A stretch of 64,000 nt of DNA from an uncultured Oscillospiraceae bacterium. Its GTDB lineage: Bacteria; Bacillota; Clostridia; Oscillospirales; Acutalibacteraceae. The notes beneath the pieces are model-generated. The model saw only the letters and a list, made by a program, of their open reading frames with translations. It was not told where the DNA came from and did no database searches. The DNA lies in assembly GCA_948471205.1 (NCBI GenBank), contig CAOKRT010000007.1:1-64000 (forward strand). Direction: 5' to 3'. The first letter of the stretch is position 1. Each line of letters starts with the position of its first letter. A program made the position numbers and the translations under genes. Shown piece by piece: positions 50,142 through 59,250 of this stretch.

Positions 50142-52051
50142 TGTATTCTTCCAAACTGTTTTTCAAGCTCATAACGTGAAATTTTAATCATAACCGGTCT
50201 GCCGTGCGGACAATATCTTATTTCAGGCATAGAAAGCAGTTTTTCAACAAACAGTTCCCTTTCCTTTTCAGATGTATAATCCCCGCCTTTTACCGCACTT
50301 CGGCACGCTGTTGAATGAAAAATCCAGTCCATTTTATCCGGTTCAATATCTGTTTTGTTTTCAATAAGCTTATCAGCAATTTCAATAATCAAATCGCTTA
50401 TATCCGCACCGTCAAGCATGGCAGGCGTTTCACGCACAATAACCGTTGTATTTCCGAAATCTTCTACCTGAAAGCCGCATTTTGCAAGAAGCGGAATATT
50501 GTCTGAAATCATGCTGTATTCCTCTGCCGAAAGCCTGACCGCAGTTGGGGAAAGAAGAATCTGTGAATGAATCTGTGTTTGTGCCTTCAGCATTTCATAA
50601 TTCATTCTTTCATGTGCCGCATGCTTATCTATATAATAAAGTTCATTTTCTATTTCGGCAATTATGTAAGTTTTAAAAGCTTCTCCAACCACTTTAAAAA
50701 CAGGAGCAGCATCTTTTTCATCAACAATAACCGGTTTCGGTGCAATTTCCTCTTCATACGGAATATCCGGTATGCTTTTTTCTTTGGCAGGTATTCTGCC
50801 GGGCGTTTCCCGCTGCAAATCAAGTTTAAATGAAACCGTTTTGCGCTCAGACACCGCTGTTTCCTGCAACGTTTTATCATTTGCCGTTTTCTGTATTTCC
50901 TTTTTAGCGGATGCAAGATTCCACTGACTCTGTGCAGCAGATGAAAATTTAAGCTGTGCAGGTTTTTCTTCTTTAACAAAAAAGTCTGTTTTGGCAGTAT
51001 CGGATACAGTTTGGTATATTTCCGAAATACTGCCGTCCGGCAGTTTTGCTTCCTTAACCGTATTCTGTGTTTCAACGGCTGTTTTCACACCGTAATAAAT
51101 CAGATTAAAAACAGGCTTTTCATTTGCAAACCGTACTTCAATTTTAGCAGGGTGCACATTAACGTCAACCAGCTTTGCATCCATTTCTATATTGAGAACA
51201 CATGCCGGAAATCTGCCTGCCATAATTAAATTCTTATATGCCTGTTCCAAAGCCGCCATAGCCGTTGTGCTTTTCACAAATCTGCCGTTTATGAAGAAAA
51301 ACTGCATTGCCCGGCTTTTTCTGGACTGATGCGGTCTGCTGACATAGCCTGACACCCGCATTCCTTCATAAGCATAATCCACATGAACAAGGGTTTCCGA
51401 AAGTTCTGCGCCAAAAACGGAATAAACCGTGCTTTTCAGGTCTCCGTTTCCCGAGGTAATCATTACCTGCCTGCCCTCGCGGATAAAGCGAAAAGATATA
51501 CCGGGATTTGACACCGCCATTCTTTCAACAATTCCCTGCACGGCATTTCCTTCCGTTACATCCTTTTTCAGAAATTTCATTCTTGCAGGCACATTAAAAA
51601 AGATATCCCTTACAACAACGGTTGTTCCCTGCGGACAGCCGGCATCGGAAAAATCAAGTTCTTCGCCTGCTGCCGTTTCATATCTGGTACCGATTTCCTC
51701 ATCTTCTGTTTTTGTAATCAGCTCCACCTTTGCAACTGCGGCAATGGATGCCATTGCCTCGCCCCTGAAACCGAGTGTGATAATGGAATCAAGGTCTGCA
51801 CCTGTGGAGATTTTGGAAGTGGCATGTGATATAAACACCTTTTTTACATTTGATTTTGAAATTCCGCAGCCGTCATCGGTAATACGAATATAGGTTGTGC
51901 CGCCGTTTTTAATTTCAACGGTTATGTGTTTCGCTCCGGCATCTATGGAATTTTCAATCATTTCCTTAACAATACTCATCGGGCGTTCAACAACCTCGCC
52001 TGCGGCGATAAGACTGTACACCTCTTTCGGAAGAATATTGATTTCAGGCAT
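50138..52051 (-). CDS. mutL: DNA mismatch repair protein MutL
   Basis: 637 residues from ATG 52051, 6 nt after GAGGTG. GHKL ATPase: VIAAGEVVERPMSIVKE-like IAAGEVVERPMSIVKEMIEN, DDGCGISKSNV, TLGFRGEAMASIAAV. The C-terminal endonuclease motif DKHAAHERMNYE and the metal-site stretch ACRSAVKGGD with CPHGRP are present, so it is a nicking MutL as in organisms without MutH. It follows mutS by 30 bp. Confidence 0.96.
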   Translation of the reverse strand: MPEINILPKEVYSLIAAGEVVERPMSIVKEMIENSIDAGAKHITVEIKNGGTTYIRITDDGCGISKSNVKKVFISHATSKISTGADLDSIITLGFRGEAMASIAAVAKVELITKTEDEEIGTRYETAAGEELDFSDAGCPQGTTVVVRDIFFNVPARMKFLKKDVTEGNAVQGIVERMAVSNPGISFRFIREGRQVMITSGNGDLKSTVYSVFGAELSETLVHVDYAYEGMRVSGYVSRPHQSRKSRAMQFFFINGRFVKSTTAMAALEQAYKNLIMAGRFPACVLNIEMDAKLVDVNVHPAKIEVRFANEKPVFNLIYYGVKTAVETQNTVKEAKLPDGSISEIYQTVSDTAKTDFFVKEEKPAQLKFSSAAQSQWNLASAKKEIQKTANDKTLQETAVSERKTVSFKLDLQRETPGRIPAKEKSIPDIPYEEEIAPKPVIVDEKDAAPVFKVVGEAFKTYIIAEIENELYYIDKHAAHERMNYEMLKAQTQIHSQILLSPTAVRLSAEEYSMISDNIPLLAKCGFQVEDFGNTTVIVRETPAMLDGADISDLIIEIADKLIENKTDIEPDKMDWIFHSTACRSAVKGGDYTSEKERELFVEKLLSMPEIRYCPHGRPVMIKISRYELEKQFGRIQ

Positions 52052-52081
52052 CTGTATCACCTCTTTTCAAATTTAGCCAGC

Positions 52082-54709
52082 TTAAAGCTCTGCGGATTTT
52101 TTCTTTAAATCATAAAGCGTCTGCATAGCTTCAATCGGCGTTAATGTATTTACATCAATGGTTTTAAGTATTTCAATAATTTCATTTCTGCCGTTTACCG
52201 AGAAATTAAACTGAACCTCGTCTTCTTCCTCTTCCAAAACGGCTGATTCGGCCTTGAATTCTATATCAATCTTATTCTGCTCAAGCTCTTTAAGAATAAC
52301 CTTTGCACGTTTAACAACAGAATCGGGTACTCCTGCAAGCTTTGCAACCTCAATACCAAAGCTTTCATCTGCACCGCCTTTGACAATTCTGCGAAGAAAC
52401 GTGATATCATCGCCGCGTTTTTTAACGGCAATTGAATAGTTATTCACACCGTTCAGCATGCCTTCCATTGCCGTAAGTTCATGATAATGTGTTGCAAAAA
52501 GCGATTTTGCGCCAAGCGTTTTCTTTTTGCACACAAATTCAAGCACCGCACGGGCAATGCTCATTCCGTCAAAGGTAGATGTACCCCTTCCTATTTCATC
52601 CAGAATAATAAGACTGTTTTCCGTTGCATTTTTAAGAATAGAGGCTACTTCGTTCATTTCAACCATAAATGTAGACTGACCTGTTGCCAAATCGTCAGAT
52701 GCGCCCACTCTTGTAAATACAGCATCAACTATACATATATTGGCAGATTTTGCAGGAACAAACGAACCTATCTGCGAAAGCAGAACAATCAGGGCAATCT
52801 GGCGCATATAAGTTGATTTGCCCGCCATATTCGGTCCGGTAATGATTGCGCATCTGTTTTCTTCTTTATCCAGCACCGTATCATTCGGAACAAACGGTGC
52901 TCCGTTAAGCAAAGCCTCAACAACAGGATGTCTGCCGTCCTTAATATCAATCATTCCGTTTGTATTTATCTGCGGACACACATAATTGTTGTTTACGGCA
53001 ACATCGGCAAGCCCGGCAAGCACATCAAGCACTGCAAGCGCCTTTGCTGTTGCATGAAGCCTGTCCACCTCTGCACTTACGGTTTCGCGTACGGAACAGA
53101 ACACTTCATATTCAAGCGCAACCACTCTGTCCTTTGCACCGAGAATTCTTCCTTCAAGTTCTTTAAGTTCTTGTGTTATAAATCTTTCACCGTTTGTCAG
53201 CGTCTGTTTTCTTATGTAATGTTCGGGCACAAGATCTTTATATAAATTCGTAACCTCAATATAGTATCCGAAAACCCTGTTATAACCAACTTTAAGTTTT
53301 GGAATGCCCGTTTTTTCCCTCTCAGCCGCCTCAATTTCGGTAAGCACACCCGAACCGTCGTTCATAATTTTGCGCAGACCGTCTATTTCTTCGTTAAAAC
53401 CTTCTTTAATAATTCCGCCCTCTCTTAATGTGAACGGAGGGTTTTCATCAATCGCTTTGTCTATAAGCGCTTCAACATCCGTGAGCAAATCAATATTCTT
53501 TTCAATATCCTTTAACAGGGCAGATGTGCAGCCGGCAATTTCCGCTTTTATTTCCGGCAGGCGGCTTATTGTATTCTGCAGGGATTTCAATTCCTTTGCA
53601 TTAACCGTGCCGTATGCAATACGGGACATAAGTCTTTCCATATCGTTTATACCTGCAAGCGAAGTTCTTATTTTATCACGCATAACAGGGCTGTCTGCAA
53701 GTTCACCCACAGCATTCTGCCGCTTTGTGATTTTCTGAACAGACATCAGCGGTCTTTCAAGCCAGCTTCTTATCATACGCTTGCCCATAGCGGTTTTGGT
53801 TTTATCTATAACCCATAACAGCGAATGCTTTTTTTCACCGCTCATCATAGATTTTGTAAGCTCCAGATTACGCCTTGCGCTTATATCAAGCTTCATAAAC
53901 TCTTCTTTATCAAAAAAGTCTATATCTGCCGGCGCTTCAAGCGCATCCTTTTTCTGAACCTCTTTAAGATAATCAATTACAGCACCCAGTGCGCCGACAG
54001 CCGTTTTGCTGTGACCGATGGAAAGCGAATCAATTTCTTCTTTTTTCAGTGTTTCAAGAATAACATTGGCCGCTTCGTCAAAATCAAATTTAATATCGTC
54101 TAAAAGCTGCAATTCTGCAGAAAGACGCTGTTTTGTAAAATCGGCAATATCATTAAAATCCAACGCTGCCGAATTTACGATTATTTCTTTTGGCTGATAT
54201 GTTGAAAGCTGATTGATTATCTGCTCCTGCACATCATCGCCGTTCACAACCGTGATATGAAATTCACAGGTGGAAACATCTGCAAAACAAAGACCCGTTT
54301 CCTTTTCGCCTTTGCATATGGAACACAGATAATTATTTACCGTATCATCCAGCATATTGCTTTCAATTACCGTGCCCGGTGTTATGATTCTTATGACATC
54401 TCTTTTAACAAGTCCTTTCGCCTGCTTAGGGTCCTCAACCTGTTCGCATATTGCAACCTTATAACCCCTTGCAACAAGCCTGGCAATATAATTATCTGCC
54501 GAATGAAAAGGCACGCCGCACATCGGTGCCCGCTCTTCCATTCCGCACTCCTTGCCCGTAAGCACAAGATCCAGCTCCTCGGATGCAGTTTTTGCATCGT
54601 CAAAAAACATCTCATAAAAATCACCGAGGCGGAAAAACAGCAGCATTCCCGGATATTTACTTTTAATTTCAAAATACTGTGCCATCATAGGCGATAATCC
54701 TTTTGCCAT
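52082..54709 (-). CDS. mutS: DNA mismatch repair protein MutS
   Basis: 875 residues, full length, after GAGGAAAAGC. Mismatch-binding N-terminus with MLLFFRLGDFYEMF (Phe-x-Glu motif), then core/clamp domains and the ATPase: GPNMAGKSTYMRQIALIVLL, DEIGRGTSTFDGMSIARAVL, ATHYHELT. It recognises mismatches and recruits MutL. Confidence 0.97.
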   Translation of the reverse strand: MAKGLSPMMAQYFEIKSKYPGMLLFFRLGDFYEMFFDDAKTASEELDLVLTGKECGMEERAPMCGVPFHSADNYIARLVARGYKVAICEQVEDPKQAKGLVKRDVIRIITPGTVIESNMLDDTVNNYLCSICKGEKETGLCFADVSTCEFHITVVNGDDVQEQIINQLSTYQPKEIIVNSAALDFNDIADFTKQRLSAELQLLDDIKFDFDEAANVILETLKKEEIDSLSIGHSKTAVGALGAVIDYLKEVQKKDALEAPADIDFFDKEEFMKLDISARRNLELTKSMMSGEKKHSLLWVIDKTKTAMGKRMIRSWLERPLMSVQKITKRQNAVGELADSPVMRDKIRTSLAGINDMERLMSRIAYGTVNAKELKSLQNTISRLPEIKAEIAGCTSALLKDIEKNIDLLTDVEALIDKAIDENPPFTLREGGIIKEGFNEEIDGLRKIMNDGSGVLTEIEAAEREKTGIPKLKVGYNRVFGYYIEVTNLYKDLVPEHYIRKQTLTNGERFITQELKELEGRILGAKDRVVALEYEVFCSVRETVSAEVDRLHATAKALAVLDVLAGLADVAVNNNYVCPQINTNGMIDIKDGRHPVVEALLNGAPFVPNDTVLDKEENRCAIITGPNMAGKSTYMRQIALIVLLSQIGSFVPAKSANICIVDAVFTRVGASDDLATGQSTFMVEMNEVASILKNATENSLIILDEIGRGTSTFDGMSIARAVLEFVCKKKTLGAKSLFATHYHELTAMEGMLNGVNNYSIAVKKRGDDITFLRRIVKGGADESFGIEVAKLAGVPDSVVKRAKVILKELEQNKIDIEFKAESAVLEEEEDEVQFNFSVNGRNEIIEILKTIDVNTLTPIEAMQTLYDLKKKSAEL

Positions 54710-54743
54710 TGCTTTTCCTCCTCAATAAAAATTAATCAGTCAA

Positions 54744-55154
54744 TCAGTGGCATCCGCCGCAGGTTGAACAATTGTGTGTGCAGTTTTCTTCCGGAATTTC
54801 ACAGGTTGCCGGATCCTGTCCGTCAAAGAACAAACCGATCATTTTGCTGATGTATTGTGCCATTTCCTCCATCTGTGCAGCGGCAGCAGAATATTTTTCC
54901 ATGTTTTCGTTTTTCATAATCTCTTCATACAGGTTCTGATACTGCTGCTGAAGCTCTGCAATTCTGTCCTTATCTGCTTCGTCTGCCTTTCCGGCTTCCT
55001 GCTGATATTTGAGAGAAAGAAGCTGAAGCTCCTGCATTTTCTCCTGAAGTGATTTGTCTGCATCATTTGCAGCGGCAGCAGCCTGAAGCGCTGCGAAGCG
55101 TGAATCTGCCTGGATTTCTTTTCCAAGTTCGCGAAGTGCTGATTCTAAACTCAT
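54744..55154 (-). CDS. ylbF: YlbF/YmcA-family protein with a C-terminal cysteine cluster
   Basis: 136 residues; helical DUF964 domain (LRELGKEIQADSRFAALQAA, LQLLSLKYQQEAGKADEADK, AAQMEEMAQYISKMIGLFFD) plus a Cys tail: C118, C125, C129, C132 and C135 in CEIPEENCTHNCSTCGGCH. In Bacillus, YlbF, YmcA and YaaT form the Y-complex, which carries [4Fe-4S] clusters and redirects RNase Y. A cluster on this tail is likely. Its ATG overlaps the miaB stop by 4 bp and it precedes mutS, a common Clostridia order. Confidence 0.85.
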   Translation of the reverse strand: MSLESALRELGKEIQADSRFAALQAAAAANDADKSLQEKMQELQLLSLKYQQEAGKADEADKDRIAELQQQYQNLYEEIMKNENMEKYSAAAAQMEEMAQYISKMIGLFFDGQDPATCEIPEENCTHNCSTCGGCH

Positions 55155-56590
55155 AATTGATTCCTTTCCATTTCGCCTTTTAAAACATAAGTTAAAGGCT
55201 CTGTTACTTTAATTTTCTGAAAAGTGCCGATAAGATTTTCGTCACCCTCAAATTCTATAATCAAATTGCCGTCTGTTCTGGCAGCAATATAATTATCACC
55301 CAATTTGCCCTTGCCGTAAACAAAACATTTAAAAAGCCGGCCGGCATTCTTTTTCATATTTTCGGCAGAAATTGTTTCCTGCAGGTCGGTAAGTTCCTTA
55401 AACCATCTGCCCTTTTCCTCTGCCGATACCGGATCGGGCATTTCTGCAGCAGGCGTTCCCTTTCTCGGGGAATAAATAAATGTAAACAGGGAAGTAAACT
55501 TCACTTCGCTTACAAGCGAAAGCGTATCTCTGAACTCCTCATATGTTTCACCCGGAAAACCCACAATGACATCCGAAGTAATGGAAAGCGCATCGCCCAT
55601 AAGCTCTTTTGCATAATGAATAAGTTCAAGATATTTTGCTCTGTCATAATGGCGGTTCATTGCTTTAAGTACTCTGTCATTTCCGCTTTGGAACGGAAGA
55701 TGCAGATGCTTCGCAATTTTTTCACAGCCTGCCATTGTTTCGATAAGTTCTTTCGTGCAGTCTTTCGGGTGGCTGGTCATAAATCTGATTCTGAAATCAC
55801 CGTCAAGCTCCGCAATGCTTTTTAAAAGCTGTGCAAAAGACACACGGGGCGCCAGATCCTTTCCGTAGGAATTAACATTCTGCCCCAGCAGCGTAATTTC
55901 CTTGTAACCGCTTTCTATAAGTTCTTTCGCTTCGGCAATAACATCTGCCGCTTCTCTGCTTCTTTCGCGACCTCTTACATAAGGCACAATACAATACGAG
56001 CAGAAATTGTTGCAGCCGTACATAATGGGAATCCACGCTTTTTTGTCGTTATCACGAAGAACGGGCACGCCCTCTGCAATTGCGCCGTCCATATCGGGAA
56101 GTTCAAAAACACGTTTTTTTCTTGTAAGCGTACTGTAAAGAAGTTCCGGCAGTCTGTAAACAACATGGGTTCCGAAAACAAGATCAACAAACGGAAAGCT
56201 CTGCCTGATTTTATCTGCAATGTGCTGCTGCTGCATCATACATCCGCAGCAAGCTATTATAACATCCGGATTTTCACGTTTATAGGATTTAAGCATTCCC
56301 ACATTTCCGAATACTCGGTCCTCAGCATGCTCCCTTACGGCGCATGTATTGAATATAATTAATTTTGCCTCTGTTCTTTCTTCCGTAAAGCTGTAGCCTA
56401 TTTGACTGAGCATGCCTTTTATATGCTCACTGTCTGCCACATTTTGCTGGCAGCCGTAAGTAACAACACATGCAAGCGGCTTTTTTTGATATCTTTTTGA
56501 AATAACAGAAGCAGCCTTTTCACAGTATTCACGCTGTTTTTCCATTTCTGTTTTACTTACAACAGCCGTTTTTCTTTTGCTTTCTTCCAT
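55151..56590 (-). CDS. miaB: tRNA-2-methylthio-N6-dimethylallyladenosine synthase MiaB
   Basis: 479 residues from ATG 56590, after GAGGAG; an earlier start lies before the promoter's -10 and is excluded. Auxiliary 4Fe-4S cluster Cys in TYGCQQNVADSE, NTCAVREHAE and CCGCMMQQQ; radical-SAM CxxxCxxC in CNNFCSYCIVPYVRGRERSR; C-terminal TRAM domain. It adds a methylthio group to i6A37 made by MiaA. Confidence 0.96.
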   Translation of the reverse strand: MEESKRKTAVVSKTEMEKQREYCEKAASVISKRYQKKPLACVVTYGCQQNVADSEHIKGMLSQIGYSFTEERTEAKLIIFNTCAVREHAEDRVFGNVGMLKSYKRENPDVIIACCGCMMQQQHIADKIRQSFPFVDLVFGTHVVYRLPELLYSTLTRKKRVFELPDMDGAIAEGVPVLRDNDKKAWIPIMYGCNNFCSYCIVPYVRGRERSREAADVIAEAKELIESGYKEITLLGQNVNSYGKDLAPRVSFAQLLKSIAELDGDFRIRFMTSHPKDCTKELIETMAGCEKIAKHLHLPFQSGNDRVLKAMNRHYDRAKYLELIHYAKELMGDALSITSDVIVGFPGETYEEFRDTLSLVSEVKFTSLFTFIYSPRKGTPAAEMPDPVSAEEKGRWFKELTDLQETISAENMKKNAGRLFKCFVYGKGKLGDNYIAARTDGNLIIEFEGDENLIGTFQKIKVTEPLTYVLKGEMERNQL

Positions 56591-56630
56591 TATTTCTCTC
56601 CTCTGAATATAAAAACCCATAATATGCTTC

Positions 56631-56659
56631 ATTATATCAAACACAAGCCGTTTATTCAA
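56631..56659 (-). promoter_or_regulatory. Promoter of the miaB-ylbF-mutSL run
   Basis: Minus strand: TTGAAT (56659-56654), 17-bp spacer, TATAAT (56636-56631), about 41 bp before the miaB ATG. Confidence 0.7.
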
Positions 56660-56718
56660 TAACTATTTTATTAATTTATATTAAATATTTAATATATAAC
56701 GTGTGTATAATATAATTA

Positions 56719-56747
56719 TTGCAATTATTCTTTTAAAGTGGTAAAAT
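56719..56747 (+). promoter_or_regulatory. Promoter for malQ
   Basis: TTGCAA (56719-56724), 17-bp spacer, TAAAAT (56742-56747), 20 bp before the ATG; SD GAGGTG in between. Confidence 0.55.
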
Positions 56748-56767
56748 CTGCATATTGAGGTGATTTC

Positions 56768-58285
56768 ATGCTAAAAAAAAGAGGTGCAGGCGTTCTTTTT
56801 CACATAAGTTCTATGCCCTCTCCTTACGGAGTAGGTGTTTTCGGAAAAAGCACAAAGGATTTTATAGATAAAATCTGCGATATGGGATTTACTTACTGGC
56901 AGGTGCTGCCGTTTAACCCCACAGATAATTCAAACAGTCCTTACTGTTCGCCAAGCGCATTTGCCGGCAATTATCTTTTTATCAACCCCGAAACACTTTA
57001 TGACATGGGTCTGATATCCGATAAAGATTTGCATTCCAATATTTATAACGGTTCGCCGTATACGGCAGATTATGAATTTGCCACTGAAAAAAGGCTTGCC
57101 GTGCTGAAAAAAGCCTTCTGTAATATTACAGAGAGTATATCAAAAGAAATACAAAACTTCGAAACAGAAAATCCATGGCTGAACGATTATGCCGTTTTCA
57201 TGGCAGTAAAGGATGCCGAGGGCGGCAAGCCATGGTGGCAGTGGAGCAAAACGCATTCACATCGCAATTCCTGTATGAAAGAAATTTCCATGCTTGAAAA
57301 AGATATTTCTTTCTGGAAATTCGTTCAGTATATTTTCTTCAGACAGTGGTTTGAAATAAAAGAGTATGCCAATTCAAAAGGCATTGCAGTGATAGGTGAT
57401 ATGCCAATCTATGTTGCGATGGACAGCGTGGATGTGTGGGCAAACCTGCCGCTGTTTTTAATAGACGAAAAAACACTGAAACCCGAAAAGGTAGCAGGTG
57501 TTCCGCCTGATTACTTCAGCGAGGACGGTCAGCTTTGGGGCAATCCCATATATGATTGGAAAAAAATGAAAAAAGACGGCTATTCCTGGTGGCTTTCAAG
57601 ACTTGCTACCGCGCTGAAAACATATGACGTAGTAAGAATAGACCATTTCCGTGCCTTTGCCAGCTACTGGGAGGTGCCTGCAGATTCCGAAACAGCCAAA
57701 ACAGGCGAGTGGAAAGAAGGTCCGAAAATGGATTTCTTTTCCAAAGTATTTGAAACCTTTCCGGATGCACCGATTATAGCAGAGGACCTTGGCAGCTTCG
57801 GCGAAGATGTTGTTAAACTGCTTGAAGACACGGGATTTCCCGGAATGAAGGTTGTGCAGTTTGGCTTTGACCCGAATGCAGATTCCGGCCATATGCCGCA
57901 CAATGCGGTGCCCAACAGCATAAACTATGTTGGCACACATGATAATAATACCATTTTGGGCTGGCTGTGGGAAGCAAGCGAAGAGGAAAGAAAATTTGCG
58001 CTTGAATACACAGGCTTCAGCGGCGATAACTGGGGCGACGGCGGATATTACAGCCAAAGCTGCAGAAAGATCATAGAAGCTGTTTGGAAAAGCGCATCCA
58101 ATGTTGCCGTAATTTCTTTTCAGGATATGTGCGGATTCGGTTCCGATGCAAGAATGAATATTCCGGGCGTGCCCGATAAAAACTGGCGCTTCCGAACCAC
58201 CGAGGACACGCTTAACAGCATTGATTTCCGTTATTTCAGGCATATAAATTCAATTTTCAGAAGAATGTATCCTGTTTTTGATTAA
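56768..58285 (+). CDS. malQ: 4-alpha-glucanotransferase (amylomaltase)
   Basis: 505 residues, family GH77. Conserved: RGAGVLFHISSMPSPYGVG, FNPTDNSNSPYCSPSAFAGN, YVAMDSVDVWANLPLF, RIDHFRAFASYWEVPA (catalytic nucleophile Asp in RIDHFR), APIIAEDLG (acid/base Glu), GTHDNNTILGW. It transfers glucan chains between maltodextrins in the cytoplasm and so supports glycogen or starch-oligosaccharide use. It stands alone on its own promoter. Confidence 0.96.
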   Translation: MLKKRGAGVLFHISSMPSPYGVGVFGKSTKDFIDKICDMGFTYWQVLPFNPTDNSNSPYCSPSAFAGNYLFINPETLYDMGLISDKDLHSNIYNGSPYTADYEFATEKRLAVLKKAFCNITESISKEIQNFETENPWLNDYAVFMAVKDAEGGKPWWQWSKTHSHRNSCMKEISMLEKDISFWKFVQYIFFRQWFEIKEYANSKGIAVIGDMPIYVAMDSVDVWANLPLFLIDEKTLKPEKVAGVPPDYFSEDGQLWGNPIYDWKKMKKDGYSWWLSRLATALKTYDVVRIDHFRAFASYWEVPADSETAKTGEWKEGPKMDFFSKVFETFPDAPIIAEDLGSFGEDVVKLLEDTGFPGMKVVQFGFDPNADSGHMPHNAVPNSINYVGTHDNNTILGWLWEASEEERKFALEYTGFSGDNWGDGGYYSQSCRKIIEAVWKSASNVAVISFQDMCGFGSDARMNIPGVPDKNWRFRTTEDTLNSIDFRYFRHINSIFRRMYPVFD

Positions 58286-58292
58286 CAATATT

Positions 58293-58349
58293 AAAACTCC
58301 CTCATAGAATGTTATGAAGTTATCTTCAAATATTCTGTAAAGGAGTTTT
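58293..58349 (+). promoter_or_regulatory. Long hairpin that ends malQ and covers the next SD
   Basis: AAAACTCC (58293-58300) pairs with GGAGTTTT (58342-58349), with inner AGAAT/ATTCT and GAAG/CTTC pairs. It ends in TTTTTTT like a terminator. The GGAG of the 3' arm is the SD of the gene starting at 58354, so a formed hairpin would block its translation as well. Confidence 0.6.
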
Positions 58350-58353
58350 TTTA

Positions 58354-59166
58354 ATGGCTGATATTCCAAGCGAAAGACAAATAAATGAAGCAGTCTGCAT
58401 TGACACAAAGCGAATTTATGACAGTTGTGTTTCAAAAGATTGTCTGGAAGATTTAAGAGTTACATTTTTCTGCCGCAGCCAGCGTCTTATAGACGATGCG
58501 GTAACGGTTAAATGCCGTGAATGTGAAATCACATCCGTTTCCATTGATGTTGAGGAGGTGCCGTTTAACAGGGGCTATTACAGCGTGGATATAACATTTT
58601 ATTTCCGCCTTTGCTTCGATACTTATTCTGCACCGTGCACCACACCGGAGGTGGCAGTGGGCTTTGCGCAGTTTACCAAAAAGTGTATACTTTACGGTTC
58701 AGACGGCAATGTGAAAATATTCACATCCAATCCGATAAATGAAGACCGTGACTGCCCGGAAGCACCGCAGTATTCAAATCCTACGGCAAAAGTGCAGGCA
58801 GTGGATCCGGTTATTCTTTCATGCGATGTGATTGACGCATGTGACTGCAGCATTCCGATTTGCTCATCCTTCCCGCAGTCTATTTTAAACAATATTTCAG
58901 ACAGTATTCCAAGCGCAGGCTCTTCAAGAGCTGTACTTGTAACACTCGGTCTTTTCAGTATTGTTCAGATGGAGCGCGACGTACAGATGCTGATTCCGGC
59001 ATATGATTACTGTATTCCTGAAAGAGAATGCTGCTGCAACACACAAAATCCATGTGAAACCTTCCAGTCAATCGATTTTCCGGTTGATGAATTCTTCCCT
59101 CCGGAAAGAGATAATTCACCCTCCTGCGGCTGTTCGGCAAAAACAGATAGCACAGATGCAGACTAA
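58354..59166 (+). CDS. Cysteine-rich conserved protein of unknown function
   Basis: 270 residues with about 25 Cys. Recognisable strings: CIDTKRIYDSCVSKDCLEDL, RVTFFCRSQRLIDDAVTVKC, SVSIDVEEVPFNRGYYSVDI, CDVIDACDCSIPICSSFP and CIPERECCCNTQNPCE. I recall proteins with a similar KRIYDSC..KDCLEDLRV start in many Clostridia, where they are annotated hypothetical; a spore-coat or metal-binding role is possible but unproven. There is no signal peptide. The Cys-rich tail follows an ordered beta-rich body. It stands alone between two terminators. Confidence 0.7.
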   Translation: MADIPSERQINEAVCIDTKRIYDSCVSKDCLEDLRVTFFCRSQRLIDDAVTVKCRECEITSVSIDVEEVPFNRGYYSVDITFYFRLCFDTYSAPCTTPEVAVGFAQFTKKCILYGSDGNVKIFTSNPINEDRDCPEAPQYSNPTAKVQAVDPVILSCDVIDACDCSIPICSSFPQSILNNISDSIPSAGSSRAVLVTLGLFSIVQMERDVQMLIPAYDYCIPERECCCNTQNPCETFQSIDFPVDEFFPPERDNSPSCGCSAKTDSTDAD

Positions 59167-59170
59167 ATAA

Positions 59171-59200
59171 AAAATGCTTCTCCGAAGGGAGAAGCATTTT
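59171..59200. terminator. Terminator between the Cys-rich gene and pcrA
   Basis: AAAATGCTTCTCC/GGAGAAGCATTTT perfect stem with GAAG loop. Confidence 0.85.
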
Positions 59201-59250
59201 CTTTATTGTATTTATACATACCGCGGCGGCAAAATAAAAATTAATTCTGT

